DNA from: Lineus longissimus
Lineage: Eukaryota > Nemertea > Pilidiophora > Heteronemertea > Lineidae
Length of the DNA: 64,000 nt
Reading direction: 5' to 3'
Assembly (NCBI RefSeq): GCF_910592395.1
Contig: NC_088322.1
Span: 8,737,431 to 8,801,430 of the forward strand
Numbering within the stretch: position 1 is the stretch's first letter; every line of letters starts with the position of its first letter. Below, one piece after another: positions 35,230 to 46,820 of this stretch. Both the position numbers and the translations under genes were made by a program. The notes below the pieces were generated by a model that searched no databases, was not told the DNA's origin, and saw only the letters and a program-made list of their open reading frames with translations.

Positions 35230-35382
35230 CTAATCACTTTCGTCCGAATGATCACTCTCATTATGATCTAGTGATATTAATGGCTCGAACATGTACGGCT
35301 CAACGTTTAAATATCCTTCTGTATCGACCAAAACATCTTCAAATTCACTGCTCTCACTCTCTGAACTGTATGCGGAAGCCAT
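35230..35382 (-). CDS. Short acidic ORF of element copy B
   Basis: Fifty codons: MASAYSSESESSEFEDVLVD, a VEPYMFEP motif, then HNESDHSDESD and stop TAG. It is the fuller version of the copy A ORF. A second minus-strand frame (35,226-35,011) begins 4 bases later in a different phase and carries GCRCITCMIFEQTNVAQYCF. This could be a fused zinc-binding module after a lost frame or an unseen intron. Possible relation to P2X7 C-terminal-like domain proteins is inferred from the VEPYxFEP and CxCxxC layout only. Confidence 0.4.
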   Translation of the reverse strand: MASAYSSESESSEFEDVLVDTEGYLNVEPYMFEPLISLDHNESDHSDESD

Positions 35383-36354
35383 CTTGCTTTGTTCTGACTG
35401 ACCTGACCTACGTCATCAAAAAATCCCTAGCGGCCACATGTGGAACTAATCTAAAGTTGTGTGTGGTGGGAAATTCAAATAGTTTCAAATTGAAAATTGA
35501 AATAACTAAATAATGACTTTATTATTATAATTTTTTTAATGTCTGGGATCTTGTTTTTTAACCCTCAACATATTTCATGAGTATCAAGCATGTTTTCAAA
35601 CCTTGATATATGACCTTTAAAGCTGAGACAAAACTGAAATGATAGAGAGTAAATGTTTAAATGTCATATTACGATACGTTACAAGAATTCTGATCAATCG
35701 CAATAAAGGCGTGCACGACATTGGCTGAACATAATTTGTTTACTGTAGATTTCGTCTTTTTTCCGCGAATGAGAGGGCAACAGAGAGGGCGCCCCCTTCG
35801 TTTTCCCACTCTAACTCACCTTGGGGTGATAATGAACTACACGGTTATCTAGTGGTTTATTCGATTTAATACAATTGACGAACGTTTTCACATTGATGAG
35901 CCACCCCTTACAAACATAATGCATGTAAAGTCGAACTTGACCTATATCTGCTGACAATTTGTAAATATCATGCGCGCGCACTCTCGTATCTCTTCAGCAT
36001 GGTTTTCATGAGGAAAAGTTGCGACAAACCAACGTCCTGTTGAGAATAACCTACATCAGCTACTCGCAAGCTTATATGAAGGTATATCTGTTGTGTGCAC
36101 AACAAAGCGTAATTTTGCCATTACCTCGTAATTCAGGCCAAGTCATACACTGTCTATTAACTTTAAAACCCGTTCGCACCTTGGCCTAAATTCCCATTGC
36201 TCTACGGTCTTATCAAAGGGTTATCAGTGAAAGTATTGTTCAAGTCGACCCCCACGAAACACCTTTTGTAGGGGTTGATAGGCCCTTACTGGCAAGGGTA
36301 ATAAACGTACTGAAATTGGCGGATCCCGAAGAGTGCGATTCATATAATTTTCGT

Positions 36355-37503
36355 TTAGCCAACATCGACGACACCAGGCGTGCCCATCTCTGTACTACGC
36401 ACTGCTTCAGGTGTTCGAACACCCTTCCCTTCCTCAGTCAGCGTAACACTGCGTCCCTCCATAGGCGCAACAGTTGCTGTTCTCAACTTCAAAACACGCA
36501 CCAACTCATTTCGAAACATTGGTCCTGATGCGACATACAAGAAGAAATTGATGGCGTTATTCATGTAGCTAAGCACTTGACAGATTGCGTACCCAAGTTC
36601 GTATTTTGCTTTCAGCAATGGCGGCGCGTAGTTCCAGCCTGGGTTGAATTGATAGAACAATGTCTGTGGACTACACAGGACACAGAATGTTACAGTTGTG
36701 ACGATCATAATGACGGTGTTACTGGTGATTTTTCTGCTCCTTCTTCCACTTTGGATGCCAGTCATCATTCGTATCTTGACGATAATACAAGTGTTGCATA
36801 TCACCATAACTACAAATGGTATGATCCAGTACAAGCTTCGGATAATGTAAGGGAAAATCTTACTCTCGACGTAAAAATAGGGTTCGACTGGGCGACATGC
36901 TGTACCGGCTGGCAACTGCACCAACCTACGAGTCCAGCATATCCGAAGGTTCACTGCGAAAAGGAAAATGGTGGCCCCCAGTGCTATAAATATAGAATTC
37001 CTAAAGGAGAAAATGTGCTTTACTTGAATTGGGAAGAAGACTGAGATTGCTCTTTCAACGGCTAATATCAGCAAAATCCATGATGTTAGTGTTATAAGGA
37101 ACTGACGCTGTATAGTCCAATATGCACACATGGCATTTGTGAGGTTATCTATGTAAATTCCATAGACTTTAGCCACAGTGTCCGGAATGCACACAACGTA
37201 TATCGTCACGAGATCGGCTAGTGCCAAGTAAGATAGGTATAAACTCGTCGGTGTTCCCCGTAATGCTTTTCTCTGCATGACCACGAAGGATAAAATGTTT
37301 CCAACCGTCGCAGTTGGGACGAGTATGATAGTAGCAACCAGCCGAATATACACAGAAATTTTAAACGCTGTGAGGTCCTCATAAAGAATCCTCTCCGTTG
37401 TTGCATTTTCATCAAAAAGAGCGGCCGTGGTAGCTATCATAGAATCCTCTGCAGTTTCTAGTAAGCCGAATGATGAATCTGGAGGGTGTGAAATTACCGC
37501 CAT
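36355..37503 (-). CDS. Class A (rhodopsin-like) GPCR, intronless, probably peptide receptor
   Basis: 382 residues. The N-terminus has a sequon (N33-A-T). TM1 ends with the GN pair (N69). TM2 has LALADL (D97). C126 before TM3 and C203 in loop 2 form the expected disulphide. TM3 ends ERA (150-152) in place of DRY. TM5 is near 219-243 and TM6 near 262-286, with P279 but no CWxP (FCVLCSPQ). TM7 has NFFLY (319-323) in place of NPxxY, followed by RNELVRVLKL, the helix 8. NAINFFLY together with a Ser/Thr-rich tail is usual in invertebrate peptide receptors of the FMRFamide/myokinin/thyrotropin-type groups. Ligand unknown. The first ATG with a full TM set was taken as start. Confidence 0.93.
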   Translation of the reverse strand: MAVISHPPDSSFGLLETAEDSMIATTAALFDENATTERILYEDLTAFKISVYIRLVATIILVPTATVGNILSFVVMQRKALRGTPTSLYLSYLALADLVTIYVVCIPDTVAKVYGIYIDNLTNAMCAYWTIQRQFLITLTSWILLILAVERAISVFFPIQVKHIFSFRNSIFIALGATIFLFAVNLRICWTRRLVQLPAGTACRPVEPYFYVESKIFPYIIRSLYWIIPFVVMVICNTCIIVKIRMMTGIQSGRRSRKITSNTVIMIVTTVTFCVLCSPQTLFYQFNPGWNYAPPLLKAKYELGYAICQVLSYMNNAINFFLYVASGPMFRNELVRVLKLRTATVAPMEGRSVTLTEEGKGVRTPEAVRSTEMGTPGVVDVG

Positions 37504-40500
37504 GTTGCTGGGCAGCGGCTAGGCATTCGCAACAACCGACTACCTTTGCACGGGGAAAAATGACGGCTACGCTGGGCCACTTACTGAGAGCTCTCTAACG
37601 ACATCGAGACGAACTGGCAGTTGCCATGCATACAGCTTCAATTTATCATTTCCTTGGAATGAATGGAAACCAGGTTCTCTCGTGGGTCCCGGATGTTATT
37701 ACAGAAATGGCGGAGGTAGGGATTTATTAGTCCGGCCCGCCATGTGGGGCTTAAGTAAATTTGTCTGGCAACAGGCAGTGGAAACGTTTTACAAAAATGT
37801 CATCGTTCATGTGTATGAATATCGAGCGTGTTCATGTTTACAATCCATTTCATTTCGCCCGTCCCGACTTTTTTTTCAGTGAATCTGTTGGCTAGGTTCG
37901 GTGTTACCCCCGGGATACGCCTGCTCCTGAAAAAAATACGATAAAAAAATAAGCATAATGTGTTGTATTTGCTGTGTCGGAAAACAATGTCTGCGGTCTT
38001 TTACATTGTTTTAGGCCACTGTGCGAAAACCTCTGGGCGCATTTCATCACAATTATTAGGATCCAAGATAATTTCCAGGTTCGAGGTTGATATTTTGATC
38101 TGATTTTTTACGACCTTTTTGCTCGTCTTTGGGGTGGTCTGAAGTTCTGGCGAAGGCGATTTTTATAATGGACATTAGAGTCAACCATACGGGAACAGAG
38201 CCAAAAGGGTTATAAGTATGTGAAAATGTACAAAATCGAGATTATTTGGGGAAACAGTCCTCCATTAACGTCTTTTTCAAAGCTAAATTCTTGCTGACTA
38301 TTAATTGAAATTTGTGCAAATAGCACCAAAATTCAATTATTTGAATATATTGACCCTGTACCGGACCCCGTAGCCTGCACTCATGCTCCCAGGAACAAAT
38401 TCCCGGTCAGACTCACATGGAATGTGTTTGAAGGAACAACTTGGGCATGGAATAAATTGTTTTTTCAGACAAAAATGGTTTCCAGCAAGGTAGTGACTGC
38501 TCCAAACAGGATCAATGAAAAACCACTCTGGCAAAAATCATCATTTGGTAGGTAGGTCCCACACCCAAGTTTTCCCTTTAGATCTTCTTCTGCTTCCTAT
38601 GAAACTTGTACAAGAATGTTGTAAAATTCCGGTTCTCATCTTAAACCAGATTTAAAGCACAATCATTCAATTCTACTGGAAGAATTGCTTAAAACTGATG
38701 AAATCTTAATACATGTTATAGCAGAGAATGTTCAAATTTAACAAATTTGTCAATATAAAGAGATATAAGTATAACATTGTCATATTGATCATATCGATGT
38801 TATACCTTTGATCAACATAACAAATGAAAAGATAACATCGGTATGTTTCCAATACACGCATCTACTTTGTTTCAATTGCAGCAAATTGATTGATTTTAAC
38901 AGAAGTTCATATATGCGCTCTCACATCAATGTAGCACCTTGTAACTTTCACACAACAAAACACTTTTGAATATGCAAGAGAATGAGTCAACGACGACACC
39001 ATTATTCGCTTAACGTCGTGCTCCTCAAACGAATGGTGAAAACTGGAGCACGAGGTCCTGAAAATGCTTGATCTGGACCATTCAGAAACAGAAAGTAGAA
39101 GAGGTCATCGTGATCACAACCTAGATGACAAGTAAAATCGGCGAACTCTTCAATTGTTCATGGTAATGAAACGCGTCAACTGATACACTGCCTCCCGCCA
39201 GCATAAAGCTGAATTATTCTCAAAAACAATTTTACCCAACTATTCGTACTGGTCTCAAGAGTGATATTGACTGCCAAAGTATTCGAAAAGATAATGGAAG
39301 AAGACTGTAGATGACCCGTTTTTGGTTTTGTCTTAGAAAACAAAAATAAATCATAAGACATCATCGTGGTTCGTCGTGCTAAGGAACTACAGATTACCGT
39401 GTTTCGTGCGCTTCCACCTATTAGAAAACCCCGTGTCAAACCCGTGTTTATTTAAGCACGGCAATTCAAAGGTGGCAGCGCAAAAACACGGGGATTTACT
39501 AGGTGGAAGCGCAACTTATGAGAGTATGGCAGTTTTTCGGATTTCTCTGGATCAACTGAGGAAAGCACGTGCTATACCAGGCTCCTTCTTTCTTTGACAC
39601 TGTTGGATTAAACGAAATGTATGCACTGTAGTTTCTCCCCTGTTAATCTAATCTGGCAGTTTAAGATATTGCATTCTCTGATCAAAATATGTATTCCTGG
39701 TGTGATCTGATAATACAAATGTCAATATCCTTGTTACAAAGATGCGCTTAAATTAATCATTTTGACGAGTTTTGTGAAATTACCGAAACACGCCTCGGGT
39801 AACGGGTATTACCAAGTATCATCAAATAGCCATTTTCTTCTGTTCACCCCCGATCGCCCGCGGTTATAATAACGTTTAGTGTTTCATCAAACAGTAAATA
39901 TTTATCGGTCGATAGGTATGGAGAACAATCACAGACATCACTGCTGTTTTGTTATGCTATTATAAAATAAAACCTAGACATGCTGTTCTGGCCGTGCAAG
40001 TAAACTCATTGAAGTAACTAAACAAGGAGGACCTCTCCCCGTGTTGTTACTCAAGCAGCAAATGACAAGACGATATGTTTATGTACAGTAGAACCACTCT
40101 ATTAAGGATACCCTTGGGACTGACAAGTGTTGTCCTAAACCGAGAGTTGTCCTGATTAGAGAGGTCTAAGTGGAGAAGTTACCTCAATATAGAAAAGACA
40201 ATTTCATCGATTGAATTTAAAATGAAATGGGCATCCTACGTCTGATTTACGAACATTTTATTATACAAATATCTCAGCCAATAGCAGCTACATGTAGATA
40301 TCTGCAGCTTTTAAACAAACATGACAAAGGTTATAATCAAAATTAGTCAAATACATGTACTTGTTCTTGTGCTAACTGGCAACAATTATTAATGTCGACA
40401 GATTTTTCTCTCGTTCCTGGATTTGATATCGAAGTGTCTGCCGAACGATGTATACGTTTGACATTTGACATGTTTGGGACAGTAGATAACACAGTGAAAA

Positions 40501-43346
40501 GCGCTATATAAGAACTACTTATTAATATTATCATTATCATTAAATAGTAAAGTAAAATCCTGGTATTAAATAATGTCCCTGACTCTCTATACTCCAATAA
40601 CAATGATGATAAATTTGATTTGATTACTTCATTATTTTTAGTTAAAGCAAAGACTAACCTTAATTCGCAAAGGTCGATGATCCTGGTAAGCCGTACTGCA
40701 TTCTCAGGAAAATTCGAAACAAATGTCATCCATTGAATAGAGTCACTTCCAAATGTTTGGGTATAACACACAAAAAGGACGGATTCTTGGGTCATCACAG
40801 GCGATCAAATTTTCCTGGAAGCACGTCTCTCTTCCTATACTTCAGATGACTTCTTCGCCTGATCGAGCATCACACCTAGCACAAAAACTCCAATATGCAG
40901 TCACGAGTTTCAGTGAAATAAAAATCGATAGGTAATATTTAAAAAATACTATCGATGTAACAGATAGGGTGGGAATGTGATTTTGTATATGTGCTAGAAA
41001 TAGTCGCCACGCATGTTTTTTCGACGTATTGTATTTTAAGGGAGTGGCCCCCGAGTGCATGGTTAAGCTATATATATGTACCTGACCAGAGGAACAATAT
41101 GGCTGTTCACACGGGACCAGACTAAACCAGATCATATCAGATCACATCGTTCTCGATGTCATGAATGACGTCTCGTATTAATGACGTCAGTATGTACATC
41201 ACCAGTACACATTCGTGGATTGAAACTTCATAATTTTCTTCATTTTAAACACACCTTATTCTCAATTTAAGAAAAAATATATCTTAAATGGAAATTACCA
41301 TTTAACTGGTGGTGAGACCACGCATTGATCTCAAACTGAACTATTTTCGTGTACAACCGCGTGCTGATTGGTTTAATACGGGTGCGTGACCTGCGTATTT
41401 TAACACGGCTGACCAATCCAGACCGATCCGGATCGATCTATATCGGTTTGGTCCCGTGTAGCCTACAGCAGTTCCCCAATCCGATAACGGCCATTACCTC
41501 ATCAATTCGTGGATTGATCACCAATTTATGATAAGTCGTCTCCACAAGATGCAACGACGGGAACCGAGCCAGAAAACCTCATGGATAATGTTGTGTCATT
41601 ATGAACCAATTAAACACGGCTTCTCGCTAATATGACAGTGTAACGACGGGGGGGGGGGGGGGCGAATGGCTTTAATATTAGCCTTAGAAACATTTGTTAC
41701 TGGTCGCGGTTTCTTCGGTGTATTCACGGGATGCAGCACGTACTACTGGAAACCGCCAGGTTTTCGCGCCCCTTTAATTTAGATTATCGAAAATTTATGA
41801 ATTAATTAATAAAATTCTTCTCGATATCATCTTGTTAGATAAAGAAATTTTTCTCAAGCGTGTCTTGAAAAAGAACTCGCCATCATCACCGTCGTCGTAG
41901 TCGACATCGTCATTGTCATCGTCATCATCATCATCATCAGTTGACTGCGCCGCAAATGGTGCCAGCAGCCAAATGCAAATTCTCCGCGAAAACTTATTGG
42001 TTTACCAGTGATTGCTTGTATCAAATTTACAAGAAAATGGCTGGTGGTTACAGAATTCGTGAAAAGCTATTTTATATTTAGTGACAGGAAGAGACTATTG
42101 CTGGGACCGGTTTTTGTCGGATCTGACAACGTGCGCTTTGTCTATAATTAAGTCCTTGATATGCGCGATCATCGGGTTGTCTCGTGTGATAGTTCACTTG
42201 CCACAGTCATGCCACCTAAATTCAAAATATCTGACTGCCAAACTTCTGGTGAGAATCAATTTGATAATACTTATTATCCAGGTCAAATATTTTTGTGCAC
42301 ATCAGGCTCAGGCGATGTTGCACAGTGTGTGTAATGCGGGAGTGATACGATTGGCCAGCCAATTAGTTCTTGTGTAGTAAGAAGACTTGCAATTGGTCAA
42401 TTTTAAGATTTTGAATGTCGAAGTCGAGTCTTGAATTTCGAAGTCGAGTTTTGAATTTCTAATCTCGAAATGAGCCTTCTGCGCTTTCATACAGTTTTGT
42501 GCACATCTATGCACACGATAGTTACTTAATACAATGTATATTAACTTAGAATCGTGCAATAATTTTGGGAAGATCATACATACACGTTCACATGTACACG
42601 ACATTGCATCAGAATCTTATCTTGAGTTTCGACTGGGTCGGTGAACAAGTGTTTACTTTATGGAGCCTAAATAATATGATATCATGTACAGGGAATCGGA
42701 ACACGGGTACACATATGTACATTTAGGTCCCTGAAAATATTCTGTTCCATAATCAACTTGTTCTAGTGGCTCATGATTACACATGGTGATAATTTTGTCT
42801 GATGACCTTGCACATCAGGATGATCTATCTATATGTCGTCCTTAATAAACACTTGTCCTCGAGAGTCATCTTATCATGAGCGGTTAGTAGGTCAGCCTCT
42901 AACCACAATTACCATAATCGTGCTGTTTCTTTCAACATGTTTATGTCAACCTGAATTCAGTAGCCTATTTCTTCGGCTCTACTTGTGAAAATCATAAGGT
43001 CAAACGATAAGCAGAAGACCAAGTGTAGGACACCTACCCAAATCCTATTCAAATTAATTCGATTTCGCAAACTACTATATGTTTTGAGTGACTTATCAGC
43101 AGATGATGATCGGTCACAGTGCCAAACTTGGCGTAGTTTTCAGGTCTTTAGTTCGAGTGGACTGTTTGTTTTCGGAGGCGCGGCTGACCAGGTAGAAACG
43201 TTAGGTAGATCGTGAGAGCTAAAGACATTCAGTACACGGGACAGTGCCGAATTTTCATAAAAAAATAGGGTCGTTAACAATTTACGGCATTTCAATTCAC
43301 CTGAAATCGTTGGTACCTTAGGCTTTCCAACCACGTCCGAGGAACA
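37504..43346. other. Long intergenic region, no gene recognised
   Basis: Nothing convincing in nearly 6 kb. The longest frame (40,798-40,343 minus) lacks a domain or a clear splice pattern. Other contents: an inverted-repeat element at about 41,101-41,467 (listed), a poly-G run at 41,648-41,662, a GTC/ATC microsatellite at 41,880-41,940, and a short CGAAGTCGAGT(C/T)TTGAATTT repeat at about 42,415-42,470. The last kilobase should contain the LRR-Ig promoter, but no TATA box is obvious. Confidence 0.5.
41101..41467. mobile_element. Inverted-repeat MITE with CACGGGACCA ends
   Basis: The left end CACACGGGACCAGAC is mirrored by the right end GGTTTGGTCCCGTGT. It also shares ACGTC-rich subterminal sequence with the outer element in the SLC17 intron (8,171-9,530). 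Non-coding. Confidence 0.55.
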
Positions 43347-45314
43347 ATGAGACTTCTGGTGTTATCACTCCTTGCGCTCTTTTGCGCAAATTCATACGCA
43401 TGCCCAGATAGCTGCACGTGCGACTTGAAACTAAAAGCTGTAACTTGTCCAGGTGTCGATTACCAAGGATTACTCGCAGTTGTTGCCAACCTGTCCACCG
43501 ATACGACCACTCTTACCATTGGGAGTCCGGTAGGCAATGCCAGTGTGACCTTTCTGTCAAACGACACATTCATTGGGATTACAGCCAAAGGATTAACCAG
43601 CCTAACGCTCTGTTCAACTGGGTTACTAACCATTGATGACCACGCCCTTCAGCCGCTGAAGAAATTAACCTCGATCACATTGACTGGAAACCCTCTGACG
43701 AATATATCGAGAAACCTCATCGTGGACAACCCATCATTGACCGAGCTTGCGATAACGAAAAGCCCCAACCTCCAAACTTTCAGCTCGATTGCAGGAGGAG
43801 AGAATTTGAAATCCTTGGACCTGAGCAACAATGGCATCAGTACAATTCCTAACGCGTCATTCAATGGATTAGACCAACTTACAACACTTAACCTGGCGAA
43901 TAACAAGTTTGACGTAATCGGTGCTGGTATGTTCCAAGGAATCGACGACACGCTCTTAGACCTTAATCTCTCGCAGTTAACCCCTCCCAAGACGGTGCAG
44001 ACAAAGCCTTTCGAACTCCTCCATTCGCTGACTTCTCTGAAATTCGCCGGCATCGTAAACAAAACTTTCAGTGCAATGATCTTCTCCGGCTTAACTGCGC
44101 TGCAGAGACTTGATGTTTCGAACAACGGACTTACAGAAATTCCTTTCGAAGCAATGGGGCAATTCAGTGCAGTACTTACTGAACTAGTTGCTGACGACAA
44201 TAAGGTGATTATCCTGAAAGCTATTGCGTTCGAGCAACTGCAGAAGTTGGATCACCTGTCGCTTGAACGAAACGGCTTGAAAGAGATCAAACCCGGACCG
44301 TTTCATGCTAATCCTAAACTCGCGTACATTAGCCTTAAAGGGAATAACCTAACAAGTATCCCAACAAAAATGTTCGCCCACCTCCCTCAGCTCAAGGAAC
44401 TTGACCTTTCTGGCTGTGGACTTGAAAACCTTGAAACCGACACCTTCGCGGGCGCGGCTAACTTGACAAGTCTCAACCTTGCAGGAAGTGTCTTGGCTAA
44501 CATAACTTCTGGCCCGTTTGATCCTTTGGTTAGTCTATCTACTCTGGACTTGTCGTACTCATCGGTTAGGTCTATAGAGCCGGGGGCGTTTGGCGCTTTA
44601 AAGGCGTTGAATGAGATAAACCTTGACATGAACTTGCTTGAAGGGATATCCGATGACTTGCTTCGTATGTTCAAGGATAACAATGTGACGGTGATCATGG
44701 GGCATAACCTCTGGGATTGCTCGTGCGAAGGTATGGAGAAGACGAAAGATTTCCTCGAGCAATCCAACTACACCACACCAATTATCTGTAGCAGTCCCGA
44801 GGAACTTAAAGGTCGGGATGTCGCGGACATCGCCAAGAATCAGATATGCTACGGTCCAAATATCACAAATTGTTGCCACGTTGACCTTAGGGCTGAACTA
44901 GGCGAGACCCTCACGTTTTTCTGCAATGTGACCGGATCTCCACAACCGGATATTACGTATCACGAAATTTCTGGTAACCCACTTCCACGCAACAGAACGA
45001 AATTTTCCGCGGATAAAACCATGGTGACCGTCTACAACGTTACTAACCAAAACAACGGCAATTTCACATGCTTTGCGGGGAATACATACGGAAACATCAC
45101 TAATTATTTCGAGTTGTTCGTCTTGACCCCTGAACCCACCATGGAACCCGCCAAGCCATACAAGGAGGGCTCCCTCACTTGGATTATCCTTGGAGTCGCC
45201 ATCGCCGTCGTATTCATCGTAACCGTGATTGGACTCATTGTTTACTTCGTGAGGAAGCGAGATCGGAATCCAACTGAACTGCTTGTTAACAGCATGGAGA
45301 ACAACATTCCATAG
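43347..45314 (+). CDS. LRR and Ig domain single-pass membrane protein, intronless
   Basis: 655 residues. Signal peptide MRLLVLSLLALFCANSYA. An LRRNT cap follows (CPDSCTCDLKLKAVTC), then about 13-15 leucine-rich repeats of the LxxLxLxxNxL type (LKSLDLSNNGISTIP, LQRLDVSNNGLTEIP, LKELDLSGCGLENL). An LRRCT cap at about 450-505 begins NLWDCSC. One Ig domain at about 508-590 has paired cysteines (FFCNVTG and FTCFAG). A TM helix spans about 612-635 and the cytoplasmic tail is only about 20 residues. Many sequons. This architecture (LRIG/LRRN/AMIGO-like) serves adhesion or ligand binding at the cell surface. The lack of introns in a long ORF suggests a retrocopy origin or an intronless family. An AATAAA follows at about 45,453. 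Confidence 0.95.
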   Translation: MRLLVLSLLALFCANSYACPDSCTCDLKLKAVTCPGVDYQGLLAVVANLSTDTTTLTIGSPVGNASVTFLSNDTFIGITAKGLTSLTLCSTGLLTIDDHALQPLKKLTSITLTGNPLTNISRNLIVDNPSLTELAITKSPNLQTFSSIAGGENLKSLDLSNNGISTIPNASFNGLDQLTTLNLANNKFDVIGAGMFQGIDDTLLDLNLSQLTPPKTVQTKPFELLHSLTSLKFAGIVNKTFSAMIFSGLTALQRLDVSNNGLTEIPFEAMGQFSAVLTELVADDNKVIILKAIAFEQLQKLDHLSLERNGLKEIKPGPFHANPKLAYISLKGNNLTSIPTKMFAHLPQLKELDLSGCGLENLETDTFAGAANLTSLNLAGSVLANITSGPFDPLVSLSTLDLSYSSVRSIEPGAFGALKALNEINLDMNLLEGISDDLLRMFKDNNVTVIMGHNLWDCSCEGMEKTKDFLEQSNYTTPIICSSPEELKGRDVADIAKNQICYGPNITNCCHVDLRAELGETLTFFCNVTGSPQPDITYHEISGNPLPRNRTKFSADKTMVTVYNVTNQNNGNFTCFAGNTYGNITNYFELFVLTPEPTMEPAKPYKEGSLTWIILGVAIAVVFIVTVIGLIVYFVRKRDRNPTELLVNSMENNIP

Positions 45315-45449
45315 GGCTAGCTACTCTCAGTTGTTAGACCCTCATCGAAAATCAGGATAATATGCTTAATACGATTCTTAATGGGTTTCTATGGTCAGTT
45401 AGGCGTACTCTATCTCTCAACACATTCAAATCATTTGTAGCTTGCATGT

Positions 45450-45458
45450 TAAATAAAA
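45450..45458 (+). terminator. Poly(A) signal of LRR-Ig gene
   Basis: AATAAA in GTTAAATAAAAGTCG, about 140 bases after the stop codon. It is the first poly(A) signal on this strand. Confidence 0.55.
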
Positions 45459-45590
45459 GTCGCTGAGCTCCCGGGCTATCTACATTCGTGGTACAAATGA
45501 CAGTAATCAAAGTACTCATGGATAGCCACTAAACATTAATATATTTATATTTAAACTATTTACAATTCAAGCGTACTGATTAACATAACC

Positions 45591-45692
45591 CAATAAAAGT
45601 GCGGGCCAACTCTGATTGATAGAGACCAATAAAAGTGCGGGCCAACTCTGATTGATAGAAACTAATAAAAGTGCGGGCCAACTTTGATTAAA
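45591..45692 (+). repeat. Three 36-bp tandem units each carrying AATAAA
   Basis: The unit is CAATAAAAGTGCGGGCCAAC + TCTGATTGATAGAGAC, starting at 45,591, 45,627 and 45,663 (the last diverged and shortened). Each holds a poly(A) hexamer on the sense strand of the LRR-Ig gene, about 280-350 bp beyond its stop codon. Confidence 0.85.
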
Positions 45693-46734
45693 CATGTGAT
45701 GTCTCCTGGGACAGATTGGAACTTAAGCGCCATATTATATTATTATATATAGCAACCAACCTCTAGCATCATTAGGTTCAAAACAGACTAAAGAAGACAA
45801 AATCGGTTATCCGCGTTCAATTGACTCTCAAATAAAATGATCATCGATACTTCATCATCTGCTGCTTATATCTTAATATGCTTCATTAATTGCCTTAGTT
45901 TGAATTGATTGACAATCGGATAACGATTAACAGTCAAAAGTAAGCGACACTTGATGCAATATTCAGATGAAGGCATATTTCCACTTGGGCAATTTACGCG
46001 GCGTTTTGCAGCTTGCTCAACTTTCACAGGCATTGAACATCTCCAACGGTTCAGCAGTATTCGTGTGGAAATTAACACATGCCTTGCCGCTCATGGCAGT
46101 GCAGGCTAGTGTGGTAATGGGTACAAGCAACATGCTGCATGAACGTTTTTGATGGTTTAATTGGAGACAATTGTGGTGGGTCTTCTTTCTGTAAAAAATG
46201 TTGGAATAGTGATCGCTATACGACATGGACTGCATACATGTAGATGTTTTGTCAAAAAGTACGAAACTGCTGCCAGTTTTTGCAGCCTCATTTACATGAA
46301 AATGCATTTTCTGTAACTACATATCTTTCAAGTGTTTGATTAATTGTACCTTTCAGGTCAGGCTTACATACGATTATCAGTCTTCATTGTTCAAGGTATG
46401 CATGTCGCTCGTTACGAGCATATACGCTAAATGATTTAGGCATCAAAATATAACATGAAATGACATGAGAGCGAAAACTGACATCAGCAAATTCTATGTT
46501 GCCAACTCTTCGGAAATGGCGTGCTCGTTCTTAAAGTTATGCCAACCATGATTTAGGAGGTATTTGAAATTTCAAGTGGCGGGCTTTTTTCGAGCACGTT
46601 GTTAAATTGAGCAATGTGTGCTACGTGGGTGAAGGCAAACCGTCATCTGTTCTCAAGACGAAATCCCCTGATGTAGACCAAAAGTGGTACTAGAAGAATC
46701 CACTTCAAGTATTAATTAGCGTTTTTGCTACTGC

Positions 46735-46740
46735 TATAAA
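46735..46740 (+). promoter_or_regulatory. TATA box of His/Cys-rich secreted protein gene
   Basis: CTGCTATAAATTGC lies 81-86 bases upstream of the ATG, on the same strand. That would leave a 5' UTR of roughly 55 bases. Confidence 0.55.
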
Positions 46741-46820
46741 TTGCTTCATTTTTGCGAGTGAAATCATTCGCTTTCCCCTCGCACTCTCTTCGGAAGATAC
46801 CTACACTTGTCGGTTTAAAG

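Larger units (their letters stand above)
34227..35616. mobile_element. TTAA-flanked THAP element, copy B (inverted relative to copy A)
   Basis: Same termini as copy A, with TTAA at 34,223-34,226 and 35,617-35,620, but opposite orientation: the THAP ORF is plus and the acidic ORF minus. About 180 bp after the THAP ORF (present in copy A near 26,425-26,610) is replaced by about 30 bp. The remainder is almost identical, so both insertions are recent or were homogenised. Confidence 0.8.

Noticed and set aside
36577-37044. 155-codon plus-strand frame
   Set aside because: It is antisense to the GPCR, whose seven-helix pattern is unambiguous.
40343-40798. 151-codon minus frame with a vague discoidin-like look
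   Set aside because: Similarity too weak, no paired exons and an internal low-complexity part.
43649-44767. Minus-strand frames of 126-183 codons
   Set aside because: Antisense to the LRR-Ig ORF; they arise from the Leu/Asn-rich codons of the repeats.
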